Source of the DNA: Cellvibrionales bacterium UBA1854
GTDB lineage: Bacteria > Pseudomonadota > Gammaproteobacteria > Pseudomonadales > Porticoccaceae
Direction: 5' to 3'
Length of the DNA stretch: 31,087 nucleotides
Assembly: GCA_002338445.1 (NCBI GenBank)
Contig: DDII01000085.1
Span: 20,944 to 52,030 of the forward strand
Shown in pieces: positions 1 to 7,730 of the stretch (positions are counted from its first letter, which is position 1; every line of letters begins with the position of its first letter). A model generated the notes under the pieces. It was not told the DNA's origin, did not search any database, and saw nothing but the letters and a program-made list of their open reading frames with translations. Position numbers and translations under genes: made by a program.

Positions 1-351
1 GGCGCTTATCAAATACAAGACCAACTGGCTAGAATTAGCCGCAAATCTGTTGCGCCCCCAACGGTATATCGAGCATTACAATTTCTAACTAAACTTGGTC
101 TCATACATAAGATTCCGTCACTCAACAGCTTTATTGGATGTCCTTTTCCAAACAGCCCTCAAAGTAACTTATTTTTAATTTGCGAAGGATGTGGTAATAT
201 TGCTGAGGTGAGCTGTAGTAACGTAGATCATCTGCTGCAAAAAACTTGTGAAAATGCTAGCTTCAAACTAAATTCCAAAAATATCGAATTGTTTGGCCTA
301 TGCATCCTATGCAGTGAATCTAAACCAACTCAGAAATTAGCAATGGATTAA
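1..351 (+). CDS. zur: Zur-type Fur-family transcriptional regulator, 5' end cut off by the window
   Basis: The frame is open from base 1 and encodes the last 116 residues of a Fur-family metal-dependent repressor. The start contains the end of the winged-helix DNA-recognition region (PPTVYRALQFLTKLGLIHKI), followed by the dimerisation domain. Two Cys pairs, CEGC (residues 61-64 of the fragment) and CILC (about 102-105), correspond to the structural zinc site. The SLNSFIGC stretch and the ELFGLC ending resemble Zur rather than Fur or PerR. Zur with zinc normally represses zinc uptake genes. The segment after SLNSFIGC has no histidine where Zur proteins usually carry one or more His before the FLIC motif, so the sensory zinc site may differ. 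The 3' end overlaps a weak minus-strand reading frame by 32 bases. The N-terminal part and promoter lie outside the window. Confidence 0.82.
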   Translation, partial: GAYQIQDQLARISRKSVAPPTVYRALQFLTKLGLIHKIPSLNSFIGCPFPNSPQSNLFLICEGCGNIAEVSCSNVDHLLQKTCENASFKLNSKNIELFGLCILCSESKPTQKLAMD

Positions 352-487
352 ATAGTTCATTAACGCCAGCACTTTGAAATTTTGCAATTAAAGCTTGTAA
401 CAGACCATTAGTTTTCGCAAATGCATCTAGATTCTTATAAGCTCTTTGAGCTTTTATAATATGGCAGTAACTTGGATAGGAACTCAT
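320..487 (-). CDS. Possible small hypothetical protein (55 aa) downstream of SCO1
   Basis: I do not recognise this product. The minus-strand frame is open from about 559 down to the TAG at 320-322, without frame breaks. The only ATG is at 485-487 and gives MSSYPSYCHIIKAQRAYKN and onward, 55 residues, without a clear Shine-Dalgarno sequence. The composition looks protein-like (alternating hydrophobic residues, a likely helix through the DAFAKTNGLLQALIAKF part), and the frame fills the gap between SCO1 and zur. It could be a short gene at the end of the cox cluster, the C-terminal remnant of a lost gene, or chance. It ends inside the last codons of zur on the opposite strand (32-base convergent overlap). 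Confidence 0.25.
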   Translation of the reverse strand: MSSYPSYCHIIKAQRAYKNLDAFAKTNGLLQALIAKFQSAGVNELFNPLLISELV

Positions 488-545
488 AAAAGGATGTTTC
501 GTCGGATCAGTAGCGACATCGAGAAACAGACAACGATCGACATTT

Positions 546-1187
546 TTAAAACAAGGCTTTCATCGATCTCCACGTTTGCCGTAACGCAACTTCACTGTGA
601 GGTGCCTTAAAAAAAGCATGATAATGTCCGTTAGGGTTAATCAACAACAAGTGTGTACTGTGATCAATTGTATAATTGTCTACACCTAAGTCTACGCGGC
701 TGTACGCAATATTTAACTCAGCAGTGAGCCGGCGAACGAAGTGCCTATTACCAGTCACACCAACAAATTCATTATGGAAATAAGGCACATAGTCCGCAAG
801 CTTATCGACAGTGTCCCGCTCGACGTCTAAGGAGACCATAATAACTTGTAAGTTTTTTTTCTCTTCAACATCCAATTTACTATACATGTTGGAGAGGGTT
901 GATAGAGTTGTTGGGCAAATATCTGGACAATTAGTGAACGCAAAAAATAAAATACTCCATTGATCGTTTAAGTTTTTCAAAGAGAAGGCATCACCGTTAT
1001 GATCGACTAGGTCAAAATCACTAAACCTTCGCGGTGTGCTCAACAATACCGCACCATTAACTAACAGCTCTTCCTTAGACATTATTACAGGCTGTCCCAT
1101 ACGCCATATAAATCCGCAAACTACCGCTACCATAAATATGACTACGACAATAATGGTATTGCGAATACCCCGCTGCTGCTTATCCAA
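546..1187 (-). CDS. SCO1/SenC family copper chaperone for cytochrome oxidase
   Basis: Inner-membrane-anchored thioredoxin-fold protein that delivers copper to, or reduces, the CuA site of oxidase subunit II. An N-terminal membrane segment lies at residues 12-28. The metal-binding CPDIC (CxxxC) motif is at about residues 87-91, in the typical context FFAFTNCPDICPTTL. The downstream ligand histidine is in the YTIDHSTHLLLINP region. Length, 213 residues, is normal. The start is a TTG at 1185-1187 preceded by AAAGGAG with a spacing of 6-7 bases; there is no better ATG before the membrane segment. It is the last recognised gene of the minus-strand oxidase assembly group, 18 bases after cyoE. Confidence 0.93.
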   Translation of the reverse strand: MDKQQRGIRNTIIVVVIFMVAVVCGFIWRMGQPVIMSKEELLVNGAVLLSTPRRFSDFDLVDHNGDAFSLKNLNDQWSILFFAFTNCPDICPTTLSTLSNMYSKLDVEEKKNLQVIMVSLDVERDTVDKLADYVPYFHNEFVGVTGNRHFVRRLTAELNIAYSRVDLGVDNYTIDHSTHLLLINPNGHYHAFFKAPHSEVALRQTWRSMKALF

Positions 1188-1205
1188 AGAGAACTCCTTT
1201 ATAGA

Positions 1206-2114
1206 CTAAAATGGATTGGATGATGTTATAGCGTAATGATCAAGTAACATAATACAAAAAAGCGAGATCAGGTATACAATCGAATAATTGAATGTCTTCA
1301 TACCCGAATCTCCCCCTTCTGAATACAACATTATTACTGACCAAAAGATGAAGCCTATTCCTAACGATAATGCCCCTACTAGGTAAAGCCACCCTAACAT
1401 ACCTGTAAGAAAGGGCATTACGCTTACGACCAATAAAATCAGTGTATACAGGAAAATATGGATTTTAGTGTATTTCTCACCGTGAGTAACGGGAAGCATC
1501 GGTATGTCTGCCTTCGCGTACTCGTCTTTACGGTGCACCGCAAGTGCCCAAAAATGCGGCGGCGTCCATGCAAAAATTATGAGAACCAGCAAAAGTGCGT
1601 TGTGGTGAATCTCGCCTGTCACTGCTGTCCATCCCAATAATGGCGGCGCTGCACCGGCTAAGCCTCCAATCACAATATTTTGCGGCGTTGCGCGTTTTAA
1701 ATACATCGTATATATAAAAGCATATCCAACGAGTGACCCCAATGTTAGCCAGGCCGTTAATGGGTTGATAAAGATTATAAGAATAAACAAACCCGAAACT
1801 CCCGTCGCTGTTGCAAAGAAGATCGCCTGTCGGACCGTTACACGCCCTCGCGCTATAGGCCGATTGGAAGTCCGAGCCATCAATTCGTCCACATGCTGAT
1901 CGACTATATGATTGACTGCAGCTGCTGCGCCTGCACTAAGAGCTATTCCCAGATTACCCAATATTAGAACATCAAAAGGAACCATCTGATCTGTAGCTAA
2001 CAGCATACCGATCAGTGAAGTAAGAATCATCAAGGCAACAACATTTGGCTTGCATAACTCTAGATAATCGCGCCATCCTGCTGGGTCAATATTCGCATCA
2101 CTTTGAGTATTCAT
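1206..2114 (-). CDS. cyoE: Protohaem IX farnesyltransferase (haem O synthase)
   Basis: Polytopic UbiA-superfamily prenyltransferase that adds a farnesyl group to haem b to make haem O, the precursor of the haem A needed by the aa3-type oxidase encoded upstream. The family signatures are the first Asp-rich motif in NHIVDQHVDELMARTSNRPI (about residues 68-87) and the second loop with HRKDEYAKADIPMLPV. About nine hydrophobic segments cover the 302 residues. The ATG at 2114 is preceded by AAGG. Also called ctaB. In related clusters a haem A synthase gene (ctaA) precedes it; here only 33 bases separate it from the thioredoxin-like protein gene, so ctaA is absent at this site. Confidence 0.96.
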   Translation of the reverse strand: MNTQSDANIDPAGWRDYLELCKPNVVALMILTSLIGMLLATDQMVPFDVLILGNLGIALSAGAAAAVNHIVDQHVDELMARTSNRPIARGRVTVRQAIFFATATGVSGLFILIIFINPLTAWLTLGSLVGYAFIYTMYLKRATPQNIVIGGLAGAAPPLLGWTAVTGEIHHNALLLVLIIFAWTPPHFWALAVHRKDEYAKADIPMLPVTHGEKYTKIHIFLYTLILLVVSVMPFLTGMLGWLYLVGALSLGIGFIFWSVIMLYSEGGDSGMKTFNYSIVYLISLFCIMLLDHYAITSSNPF

Positions 2115-2147
2115 ATCATGCCTTTTTGGTGGGACATAATGTAACTA

Positions 2148-2759
2148 TCAGCTGGGAGAGTACTTTAGCAAATGTTTGAGGTCATCCAGAAGGCCACCCA
2201 GATAATGATCTTCACTATAATACAAAACTGCTTCATTGTCCGGAGTTAAAACGAAGACACGGGTCTCCTCCGAGTCCCACGCTGAGGTTGCTTTTTCGGT
2301 TGCTTGACGCAAGGCATCAATGTTACCTGATACTATTTGCAGGTGTGGGTGCTCACCTTTAAATTTGGAAAGTTTAGTAGAATTAAAAATCGACTGGTCT
2401 TGCAAATAAACTCTGTGAACTCTTAGGGAGTTCTTGCCCAATAACATGTGAACATGTTTCGTCTCCCTCAAAACCTCTTTGCATCTCAAGTCACATACGC
2501 CGCCGACAATTAGCACAGTCCACTTTAGTTTCTCCGATTTAGTATCAAAACTAAGTAGCTCATCCAGATTTACGGTAGGACTGACCAGACCGCCTTGATT
2601 AGTTGTTCCAACCAGAGATATCAATCGCTGCTTCTGATTCTCATCCTTCGGGATCAACAAAAACCCAAATAACAATGATACCATGACTATTGCTAACATG
2701 AGCCATATCTGGTACCTCATATTGCGCTGTTGCTTTGTAATTAAAATATCGTCAGTCAT
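2148..2759 (-). CDS. Membrane-anchored thioredoxin-like protein of the cytochrome oxidase cluster
   Basis: A 203-residue protein with one N-terminal membrane segment (about residues 17-35) and a soluble domain. Its WTVLIVGGVCDLRCKEVL stretch has a CDLRC (CxxxC) motif like that of SCO-type folds. Proteins of this kind are regularly found between SURF1 and ctaA in proteobacterial cox clusters and are presumed assembly factors; the exact job is not established. I chose the ATG at 2759, which overlaps the end of SURF1 by 8 bases and has GGAG at a spacing of 8, over an upstream in-frame ATG (2795) that would extend it 12 residues into the SURF1 gene. Followed directly by cyoE. Confidence 0.75.
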   Translation of the reverse strand: MTDDILITKQQRNMRYQIWLMLAIVMVSLLFGFLLIPKDENQKQRLISLVGTTNQGGLVSPTVNLDELLSFDTKSEKLKWTVLIVGGVCDLRCKEVLRETKHVHMLLGKNSLRVHRVYLQDQSIFNSTKLSKFKGEHPHLQIVSGNIDALRQATEKATSAWDSEETRVFVLTPDNEAVLYYSEDHYLGGLLDDLKHLLKYSPS

Positions 2760-3525
2760 GTCTAAAGCTCCGAAAAATTCCTTGCAACCATTCAATAAAG
2801 TTCGAGTTTGCTGCTATCCCCATCAGCACTAATACTCCCGACATCAAAAACCACTGTACGCTATATGCAATATGCTTCTCAGGATTAATCGAAACTACCG
2901 GCCAGCCTGTTTCCAAAGCTCCCGGCGAGCTTCTATCGAGCCGAAGTTGATATGGGTAAAATGGTCTTTGAAAAAGGACTTGCGCTCTCTCAGTAGTAAT
3001 CCAACCAACTCGCACAGGCCAATCAATAGGAACTTCAATTCCATCGTCTAGTTGCAGTCCACCTGCTAGCGTTCGATACAAAGAGCCTTTAATAGTCACT
3101 AACCCTTCGATGTCCTCTAACTTAGGCAACACAGATCTGTCTAAAGACGCAGGTACCCAGCCTCTGTTTACAAGGACCGAAATATCTATTCCCGCAGGAG
3201 TTAATTCCTCGAAGACTTCGTATCCCGGACGGCTCAAACGAACTTTATTATCTAAAAATACTCGCTTATCTCTGCTCAAAACACCGCTAAGCTCTACTTT
3301 ACGATATTGCATATTTTTATCTTCTCCCAAATCCTCGATCGAGGCTTCAGGCGCAACTTGATTTTGATTATATAACTCTTTAATTAGGCGCTTTTCTTCA
3401 GCACGGGATAATTGCCAAAACCCGAGAGACACTAGGCATGGGAACGTCAGCAAAACAAACAAGACTATTTTTCTGTTGAACTTCCAACGGAAGTCTTTTC
3501 TTGCATGATAGGGTTTATTCGTCAT
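2752..3525 (-). CDS. SURF1 family cytochrome oxidase assembly protein
   Basis: Inner-membrane protein that helps insert haem a into oxidase subunit I. Two membrane segments bracket a periplasmic domain: the first at residues 19-38 (VLFVLLTFPCLVSLGFWQL), the second near residues 225-245. Diagnostic SURF1 motifs are GFWQLSRAEEKR, the YEVFEELTPAG region, VLVNRGWVP (about 140-148) and the C-terminal HIAYSVQWF. Length, 257 residues, is usual. The start ATG at 3525 lies 44 bases from the divergent start of the DUF2909 gene, so this assembly group (SURF1, thioredoxin-like, cyoE, SCO1) may have its own promoter in that gap. Confidence 0.93.
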   Translation of the reverse strand: MTNKPYHARKDFRWKFNRKIVLFVLLTFPCLVSLGFWQLSRAEEKRLIKELYNQNQVAPEASIEDLGEDKNMQYRKVELSGVLSRDKRVFLDNKVRLSRPGYEVFEELTPAGIDISVLVNRGWVPASLDRSVLPKLEDIEGLVTIKGSLYRTLAGGLQLDDGIEVPIDWPVRVGWITTERAQVLFQRPFYPYQLRLDRSSPGALETGWPVVSINPEKHIAYSVQWFLMSGVLVLMGIAANSNFIEWLQGIFRSFRHD

Positions 3526-3569
3526 TTGTGTTTTAATACCGATGTCATCTCTTGAGCCATAACAAATTC

Positions 3570-3860
3570 ATGTTAAAAATCTTGATTATTATTCTTTTCT
3601 TAGCAGTTGTAGCAAGCCTTTTCAGCGGACTCAACTTTCTCGTTAAAGATCTCGGAGACCCAAAAAAGAGATTACTACGTGCGCTAGGACTTCGCATTGG
3701 CCTAGCTGCTACCCTTCTTATTACAATCATATACGGCGCATATACCGGTCAGATCAAGAGCCAAGCACCTTGGGACCAGGGCATGCATCCTAGCATGACA
3801 AATGCAACAGGAGGACAGCAACCGGAAAAAAATAAAAAAGATTTCCACTCGGGGCAATAA
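3570..3860 (+). CDS. DUF2909 twin transmembrane protein
   Basis: A short, highly hydrophobic protein (96 residues) with two membrane segments: about residues 2-20 (LKILIIILFLAVVASLFSG) and 44-64. The connecting loop FLVKDLGDPKKRLLRALGLRIGLA is characteristic of DUF2909 / twin-transmembrane proteins associated with cytochrome oxidase clusters. Function unknown. The ATG at 3570 begins exactly at the hydrophobic segment; an in-frame TTG at 3552 would add MSHNKF without a Shine-Dalgarno. It is on the opposite strand to all surrounding cox genes, divergent from SURF1 and convergent with the small flagellin-like gene. The charged tail after residue 70 (NKKDFHSGQ ending) is poorly constrained. Confidence 0.8.
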   Translation: MLKILIIILFLAVVASLFSGLNFLVKDLGDPKKRLLRALGLRIGLAATLLITIIYGAYTGQIKSQAPWDQGMHPSMTNATGGQQPEKNKKDFHSGQ

Positions 3861-3941
3861 TCACTTTTTAAGATGGCGTTGTGGGAATAACCGACTCCAC
3901 TCGATAGCAGCTGCAAAGAGAACTAAAAAAGTAAAAGAACC

Positions 3942-4181
3942 TCACTTGTTGCTAATGATACGAGCTGAATTAATGAGACTGCCTTCAATGAGCTCAACAA
4001 CCCGGTTCGCTTGCGTGTTGGCTTGTGTCAACATTGCCATCGCTGCTTGTTGAATGGTCTTCGTTCTCCCGAGTTTGCTGGTTTCACGCGCATAATATAC
4101 ATCAGGGCTCCGGCTCCTTGAGGCCCCAGCATTTATGACAATTTTATGCAAGTTGTCCGCTGCATATTCAAAACGGCTCAT
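3942..4181 (-). CDS. Short protein resembling only the C-terminal D0 segment of flagellin
   Basis: A 79-residue protein. Its residues 2-65 read like the end of a bacterial flagellin: RFEYAADNL, ASRSRSPDVYYARETSKL, and IQQAAMAMLTQANTQANRV match by eye the conserved RFEYxIxNL / ASRSRIxDxDYAxETxxL / IxQQAxxAMLAQAN pattern. A 14-residue tail follows where flagellins normally stop. The ATG at 4181 is preceded by AGGTG with a 6-base spacer, and a stop codon lies in frame just upstream, so this is an independent short frame rather than part of a longer flagellin. There is no flagellar gene nearby and no recognisable rest of flagellin in the 296 bases upstream. It may be a gene remnant that keeps an open frame, or a functional mini-protein. 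The similarity is convincing; the function is unknown. Confidence 0.65.
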   Translation of the reverse strand: MSRFEYAADNLHKIVINAGASRSRSPDVYYARETSKLGRTKTIQQAAMAMLTQANTQANRVVELIEGSLINSARIISNK

Positions 4182-4190
4182 TGAGGGCAC

Positions 4191-4486
4191 CTATAAAAGC
4201 AGGGTTAGTCTCAAAAATTTCGCAAAGACTCATAAATAATAACCTATCGGTGAGTCCCACTATTATCAGGGAAACTTAAACTTGCAGATGCTGAACTGTA
4301 GGAGCCGGACAAGTTGGCAAATATTTGCCTCTAAAATTAGAGGTCTGAACCATATTGGAAATAGTTCGCATCCTAAGATATCGGGCGCTCATATAGCCGT
4401 TATAAAGCAATTTGAATTTAAACCAGAATCGTTGAATGACCACGATGATAATGGGCCGGGACTAATGATACGACCTTTGCGATTAG
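4191..4486. other. Non-coding stretch between coxC and the flagellin-like small gene
   Basis: No convincing gene is seen. A 76-codon plus-strand frame (4282-4512) runs antisense into the end of coxC and looks random. A 7-base inverted repeat, GACTAAT / ATTAGTC (4460-4466 and 4482-4488), brackets the coxC stop codon; it has a 15-base loop and no T-run, so it might be a weak 3' hairpin on the coxC transcript but not a typical intrinsic terminator. Confidence 0.4.
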
Positions 4487-5461
4487 TCAACCAAATATAT
4501 AGACAACTATGAAAAGGCCTAACCACACAACGTCAACAAAGTGCCAATACCAAGATGCTGCTTCAAAACCAAACTGGTCCTCATGACTGAAGTGGCCCTT
4601 CAATCCCCGAATGAGCTGAATAAGAAGCATGCCCGTACCCAATGTTACATGGGCGCCGTGGAACCCTGTTAGCATGAAGAAGGTGGTGCCATATATACCG
4701 GACTGAAGGGTTAGTCCGTAATGAACATAGGCTTCGTAGTACTCTGCAACCTGCAAACACAGAAAAAAGAATCCCAGAATTACCGTAATTCCTAAATATC
4801 TGAGGAATACGTTTCGATTACCTTCTTTAAGGGCCATGTGTGCGAAATGCACGGTAAAGCTCGAGGAAAGCAATATAACCGTATTCCACAATGGAAGCCA
4901 TGGCAGGAGGGTATAAAGCTTTGAAAACCACTGACTAGCTGGATACTCCCAAAGAGGGAGACTCATGTTCTTGTCTGGACCCTTGAATATAGCCTCATCC
5001 CCGTTCACTGCCTGATCCGGTGTCTCCATCACCGGCCACTGCCGCTCGTATCCGGGCCATAAAATATCGTTATTAGCCGTTGCAGCATCGGTGGGAGTGC
5101 TATCAAAAAGCGCTACCGAGGCCTCGCCACCAATCCAAGCGTTCACAAAGACTCGAACATAAAACAATGCACCAAAAAAAGCTGCAAAAAACATTACCTC
5201 CGAAAAAATGAACCAGAGCATACCAAGCACGTAGGAATGCTTGAGCTGTGGACTTACGAGACCTTGCATGTTTTCCTCAATTACAAGACTCCACCACTTG
5301 TACATCACAATTGTCATTAGAGCCAATCCAACAAGAAAAATTTTGCCATCGCCACCATCGATCACCCAATTAGCGGCTCCAAATGCCATTACACCCATTG
5401 CCGTAGCACAAAAAATAGGCAGTGCGCTTTGCTCCGGAACGTAGTACTTTTCTTCAGACAT
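4487..5461 (-). CDS. coxC: Cytochrome c oxidase subunit III
   Basis: Membrane subunit of the aa3-type oxidase, 324 residues with seven hydrophobic segments. Subunit III motifs include FIFSEVMFFAAFFGALFYVR (about 89-108), LLSSSFTVHFAHMAL, GFHGAHVTLG and the C-terminal FEAASWYWHFVDVVWLGLFI. A hydrophilic insertion rich in Asp/Glu and Pro (about residues 118-175, TPTDAATANN to LWEYPASQW) separates two transmembrane helices, as in other gammaproteobacterial CoxC proteins. I chose the ATG at 5461, preceded by GGGAG at a spacing of about 5; an in-frame ATG 18 bases upstream lacks this. The gene follows ctaG by 35 bases in the same operon. Confidence 0.96.
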   Translation of the reverse strand: MSEEKYYVPEQSALPIFCATAMGVMAFGAANWVIDGGDGKIFLVGLALMTIVMYKWWSLVIEENMQGLVSPQLKHSYVLGMLWFIFSEVMFFAAFFGALFYVRVFVNAWIGGEASVALFDSTPTDAATANNDILWPGYERQWPVMETPDQAVNGDEAIFKGPDKNMSLPLWEYPASQWFSKLYTLLPWLPLWNTVILLSSSFTVHFAHMALKEGNRNVFLRYLGITVILGFFFLCLQVAEYYEAYVHYGLTLQSGIYGTTFFMLTGFHGAHVTLGTGMLLIQLIRGLKGHFSHEDQFGFEAASWYWHFVDVVWLGLFIVVYIFG

Positions 5462-5496
5462 CTGAGCTCCCAAGGTCATCTTTACTATAAACGGTA

Positions 5497-6051
5497 CTAG
5501 TTTAACACCGCCAGATTTTCATTTATATCATGAGTAATGTCGAACAGCGTATAAGAGAGTGTCAAAGTATTCAAACTCTCCGGAAGATCAGGGTCTACGA
5601 TGAATACCAATTCAAGATCTGCCTCTTCACCCGAGGAGAGTGGCTGACTATTGAAGCAGAAGCACTCTGTCTTATGGAAATAATTAGATGCCGAAAAAGG
5701 GATGAGACTCGGAATCGCCTGACCCACCATGTCGTTGGCAGTCCGATTGTGAGCATAAAATGTGACCTTTTTTGACTCCCCAGGATGCACCCAAACGCTG
5801 CTCTGCTTTGGATAGAATTCCCAGGGCATAGTAGCGTTATTCATCGCTACAAACTGCACCTCGACACTCCGATTTTTATCAATCTCTACGTCGACTGCTG
5901 TATAAGCGCCCCCTGTCTTGCCACCAATACCGAGGATGTCGCAAAAAAGATTGTACAATGGCGGCATCACAAATATGGCAAATGAAAACATCAGTACCGC
6001 CAAAAGAGATAACTTAAGTAGGAGAGATTTGTTGCCAATAGCTTTCGACAT
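5497..6051 (-). CDS. ctaG: Cox11/CtaG copper chaperone for cytochrome oxidase CuB
   Basis: A 184-residue protein with an N-terminal membrane anchor (about residues 10-32) and a periplasmic immunoglobulin-like domain that delivers copper to the CuB centre of subunit I. The copper-binding CFCF motif is in the stretch FHKTECFCFNSQPL (about residues 124-137). The MPWEFYPKQSSVWVHPGE segment is also characteristic. The start ATG lies 6 bases after the coxA stop, so translation is probably coupled. Standard order coxB-coxA-ctaG-coxC. Confidence 0.96.
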   Translation of the reverse strand: MSKAIGNKSLLLKLSLLAVLMFSFAIFVMPPLYNLFCDILGIGGKTGGAYTAVDVEIDKNRSVEVQFVAMNNATMPWEFYPKQSSVWVHPGESKKVTFYAHNRTANDMVGQAIPSLIPFSASNYFHKTECFCFNSQPLSSGEEADLELVFIVDPDLPESLNTLTLSYTLFDITHDINENLAVLN

Positions 6052-6057
6052 GATAAT

Positions 6058-7692
6058 CTAACCTGCTTCCGGTGACGCCTTGAACGCAACATGTGGCGTG
6101 GCTCCCGAGATGCTCCACTCATCCTCGCCGGCAGCGCCGCTAATTACTACTGGAGGTTTAGTAAATGTATGATAGGGCGCCGGTGTTGGGACAAGCCACT
6201 CCAGGCCCTCCGCCCCCTCCCAGACCTTCGCTTCTTTGACCGGTTCACCATGCATGATAGTGCGCACAACGTTGTATAGAAACAAAATCTGGGCACCACC
6301 GTATAGAAATGCACCCACGCTAGAAACCATATTCCAGTCGGCGAATTGTAATCCGTAATCCGCATATCGCCGCGGCATGCCAGCTAGTCCGAGGAAGTGC
6401 TGCGGCATGAATGTGATATTGAATGCTATAAAAGCAAGCCAGAATTGCAATTTACCCATCGTCTCATCATACATCCGTCCACACCACTTGGGCAGCCAAT
6501 AATACACCGCTGCGGTCCCACTAAAAACCGCCCCAGCCACCATAACATAGTGAAAATGAGCTACTACAAAATAAGTATCATGGTATTGTATATCGGCCGC
6601 AGCCACTGACAACATTAGTCCGGTAAAACCACCAAAAGTAAATAGGATTACGAAGGCAATACAGAAAAGCATTGGCGTCTCATACGTTATTGCACCGCGA
6701 TACATTGTCGTGATCCAATTGAAAACTTTCACACCAGTGGGCACTGCAATAAGCATGGTTGCATACATAAAGTACAGCTCTCCAGCGATCGGCATCCCAA
6801 CAGTAAACATGTGGTGGGCCCAAACCACAAATGACAAAAAGGCAATCGCAGCTGTAGCGTAAACCATCGATGAGTATCCGAAAAGTGGTTTTCGGCTGAA
6901 CGTTGGGATAATCTGGGACACTACGCCAAAAGCAGGCAAAATTATAATGTATACCTCAGGATGCCCAAAGAACCAAAACACATGCTGGAAAAGAACAGGG
7001 TCACCACCTCCCGCGGCATTGAAGAAGCTAGTTCCAAAATTAATATCCATCAACATCATAGTTACCGCACCCGCCAAAACCGGCATGACTGCGACCAACA
7101 AAAACGCTGTGATTAACCAGGTCCATACGAATAATGGCATCTTCATGTAGGTCATCCCTGGAGCCCTCATATTCATAACGGTGGCAATAATATTTATTGA
7201 TCCCATGATCGAGGACGCACCCATAATGTGGACGGCGAAAATAAAATAGTTAACTGAATCGGGAGCGTAAGTCGTTGAGAGAGGTGCATAAAATGTCCAT
7301 CCAAAATTCGGACCGCCACCCTCCATAAACAGAGTGGAAATAAGGATCGCAAAGGCAAATGGCAAAATCCAGAAACTGAGATTGTTCATCCTTGGAAGAG
7401 CCATATCTGGCGCTCCAATCATCATTGGAATCATCCAATTTGCCAACCCAACAAATGCAGGCATGATAGCTCCGAAAACCATCACAAGCCCGTGCATTGT
7501 AGTCATCTGAATAAAAAACTCTGGCTGAACCAATTGCACGCCCGGTTGGAACAACTCAGCGCGAATAACCATTGCAAAAAAGCCACCTGTCAAGAACATA
7601 GCAAAGCTAAACCACAGATATAGTGTGCCAATGTCTTTGTGGTTAGTCGTGTATAACCACCGTGTTATACCCTCTGCCGGACCATGTGCCAT
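6058..7692 (-). CDS. coxA: Cytochrome c oxidase subunit I (aa3 type, A1 family)
   Basis: The catalytic subunit, 544 residues with twelve membrane segments, which reduces O2 at a haem a3-CuB centre and pumps protons. Visible active-site motifs: TTMHGLVM (low-spin haem histidine, about 64-71), GHPEVYIIILPAFG (CuB His, cross-linked Tyr and the A1-type Glu, about 243-256), WAHHMFTVGM (CuB His pair) and HDTYFVVAHFHYVM (haem a3 and haem a histidines). The ATG at 7692 is preceded by AGGAGTG at a spacing of 6. The oxidase would take electrons from cytochrome c through CoxB. Haem A must be made by an enzyme encoded elsewhere, because ctaA is missing from this cluster. Confidence 0.98.
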   Translation of the reverse strand: MAHGPAEGITRWLYTTNHKDIGTLYLWFSFAMFLTGGFFAMVIRAELFQPGVQLVQPEFFIQMTTMHGLVMVFGAIMPAFVGLANWMIPMMIGAPDMALPRMNNLSFWILPFAFAILISTLFMEGGGPNFGWTFYAPLSTTYAPDSVNYFIFAVHIMGASSIMGSINIIATVMNMRAPGMTYMKMPLFVWTWLITAFLLVAVMPVLAGAVTMMLMDINFGTSFFNAAGGGDPVLFQHVFWFFGHPEVYIIILPAFGVVSQIIPTFSRKPLFGYSSMVYATAAIAFLSFVVWAHHMFTVGMPIAGELYFMYATMLIAVPTGVKVFNWITTMYRGAITYETPMLFCIAFVILFTFGGFTGLMLSVAAADIQYHDTYFVVAHFHYVMVAGAVFSGTAAVYYWLPKWCGRMYDETMGKLQFWLAFIAFNITFMPQHFLGLAGMPRRYADYGLQFADWNMVSSVGAFLYGGAQILFLYNVVRTIMHGEPVKEAKVWEGAEGLEWLVPTPAPYHTFTKPPVVISGAAGEDEWSISGATPHVAFKASPEAG

Positions 7693-7730
7693 AATTTCAC
7701 TCCTACTAAAATATGTTAAACACCGCTAGC

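Noticed and set aside
3802..4053. 83-residue plus-strand protein overlapping DUF2909 and the flagellin-like gene
   Set aside because: It overlaps two better supported frames and shows no family pattern.
4282..4512. 76-residue plus-strand protein next to coxC
   Set aside because: It runs antisense into coxC, has no Shine-Dalgarno and an unremarkable composition.
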